The notes under the pieces: model-generated
The model's input: only the letters and a program-made list of their open reading frames with translations
What the model was told of the DNA's origin: nothing
Database searches by the model: none
Shown: piece by piece, positions 63,093-64,000 of the stretch
How the letters are laid out: every line of letters begins with the position of its first letter
Position numbering within the stretch: position 1 is the first letter of the stretch
Made by a program: the position numbers and the translations under genes
Assembly: GCF_028583425.1 (NCBI RefSeq)
Contig: NC_072806.1
Span: forward strand, 30,488,001-30,552,000
DNA from: Eublepharis macularius
Lineage: Eukaryota > Chordata > Lepidosauria > Squamata > Eublepharidae
Direction of reading: 5' to 3'
Length of the DNA: 64,000 bases

Positions 63093-64000
63093 TAAATACA
63101 GGGCCACCATCATTTGGGTAAATATGATATGATCTTCTTCCGCATCTCAAGGTTTGCACATGGGACACCTGTCTTTGCCCAGGAATAACTGCTCCCCTAT
63201 CCCCCACCATCTGCTATCTGTTCCAGTTGCTGCAACTATTCTCTGCTCATCTCCGCCTGGCGCTGAGCTGTAAACATGCAGCTATAGAAAAGATAACCTG
63301 CCAGTGTCAAAAGCGTAATTGTGCTCCTCCTGACAATTTTTTGAAACAAAATTATCTTGTGACAAGTAGAAACACCAACTCTAACCAGATAGTGGAGCTC
63401 AGAACAAGCACTGGCCGGCAGCAACGGCCTTTCAACTTCACTCATCCATTCTCCTTTGTACTGTTTAAATTATCACTTAAGCCAACAAAATTGTCAATTT
63501 ATAATGTGATTCCATTTGAGATTTATAACTTAAATGTATATGCTAAGGCTTTTCGCTTTTTCAATTTTTAGCATTTAATGTTTATGGAAGTTACTTAAAC
63601 ATAGGGTTAAAAATAAAAATACCAACAACACCATCAAATGATATCCTGTCAAGGTGAAAAGTTTGAGCCCTTTCAATGCCCCCAACATAAGCCCTTTCCT
63701 ACGATCAGCAGCCGTGCAGCCTACCCACGCAACTGCTTCAAAGCTCACTAATATGCACAGTAATGAAGCACAACTAGCAAGGGATATTAATTATCTACGG
63801 TTGCTTTTCCCAGCACTAGATGAATCCTCAGCTACCATTCAGCCTGCAGCAAGACGCTGAAACTCAATATCTATCAGCAAAATTGAATGAACCTGTATAT
63901 GTTCTTGCTGTCTCATTTTCCAATATACACAGAAGTTTATTTTCCCATCATATATAAAATCACTGTATTTGGCTGCAAGGGGGGAGGGCTGTGTTAACAC
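63090..64000. other. PPM1E intron 1, no gene recognised
   Basis: AT-rich with short open frames only (114 codons at 63227-63571 on + being the longest). No homology, no repeat named. Confidence 0.3.

Noticed and set aside
62608..63210. 200-codon open frame on the - strand and 118-codon frame on +
   Set aside because: They run through the TG/AG microsatellite, producing dipeptide runs (Ser-Leu, Arg-Glu). Composition artefact within an intron.

Overview
The window is vertebrate nuclear DNA, most likely from a squamate reptile (a lizard). Two full-length, same-orientation tRNA-derived SINEs match the Sauria SINE layout, with a tRNA-like head and a (GTT)n tail. They sit among L2/CR1-like and R4/Dong-like LINE relics, 5S-rRNA-derived SINEs and DIRS-like retrotransposon relics, a mix typical of lizard genomes. 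Coding sequence is confined to short exons with canonical GT/AG borders. I see no bacterial, viral or organellar genes.

Two conserved single-copy genes lie tail to tail, the same convergent arrangement as on human 17q22. On the + strand, positions 215-40584 hold 19 coding exons of TRIM37, the E3 ubiquitin ligase with RING, B-box, coiled coil and MATH domains. They run from the last residues of the B-box to the stop codon, 847 codons in one unbroken reading frame across all 18 introns. RING and most of the B-box lie left of the window. On the - strand, positions 61500-45892 hold the last six coding exons of PPM1E, a PP2C-family Ser/Thr phosphatase (604 codons, frame intact). Its first exon lies right of the window.

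Region by region: 1-40584 is TRIM37 exons and introns. The introns carry an L2-like LINE plus Sauria SINE (0.9-1.8 kb), R4-like LINE pieces (2.9-4.2 kb and 18.0-19.7 kb), CR1/L2 pieces, two separate DIRS-like relics (20.9-23.3 kb, gag/RT; 31.1-32.7 kb, RNase H/tyrosine recombinase) and several hairpin MITEs. 40585-45891 holds the facing 3' UTRs. 45892-50524 is the compact phosphatase-encoding half of PPM1E. 50525-61381 is a large PPM1E intron with an antisense-placed L2 relic, three 5S-derived SINEs (one split by a 350-bp insertion with a 9-bp target duplication) and a perfect CpG-dense 212-bp palindrome at 58404-58615. 61501-64000 is the 3' part of the next PPM1E intron, with a long TG/AG microsatellite.

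The two genes have unrelated biochemistry (ubiquitylation versus dephosphorylation). Their adjacency is ancestral synteny, not an operon. The oddest object in the window is the spacerless palindrome. No promoter is expected here because both transcription starts fall outside the window.
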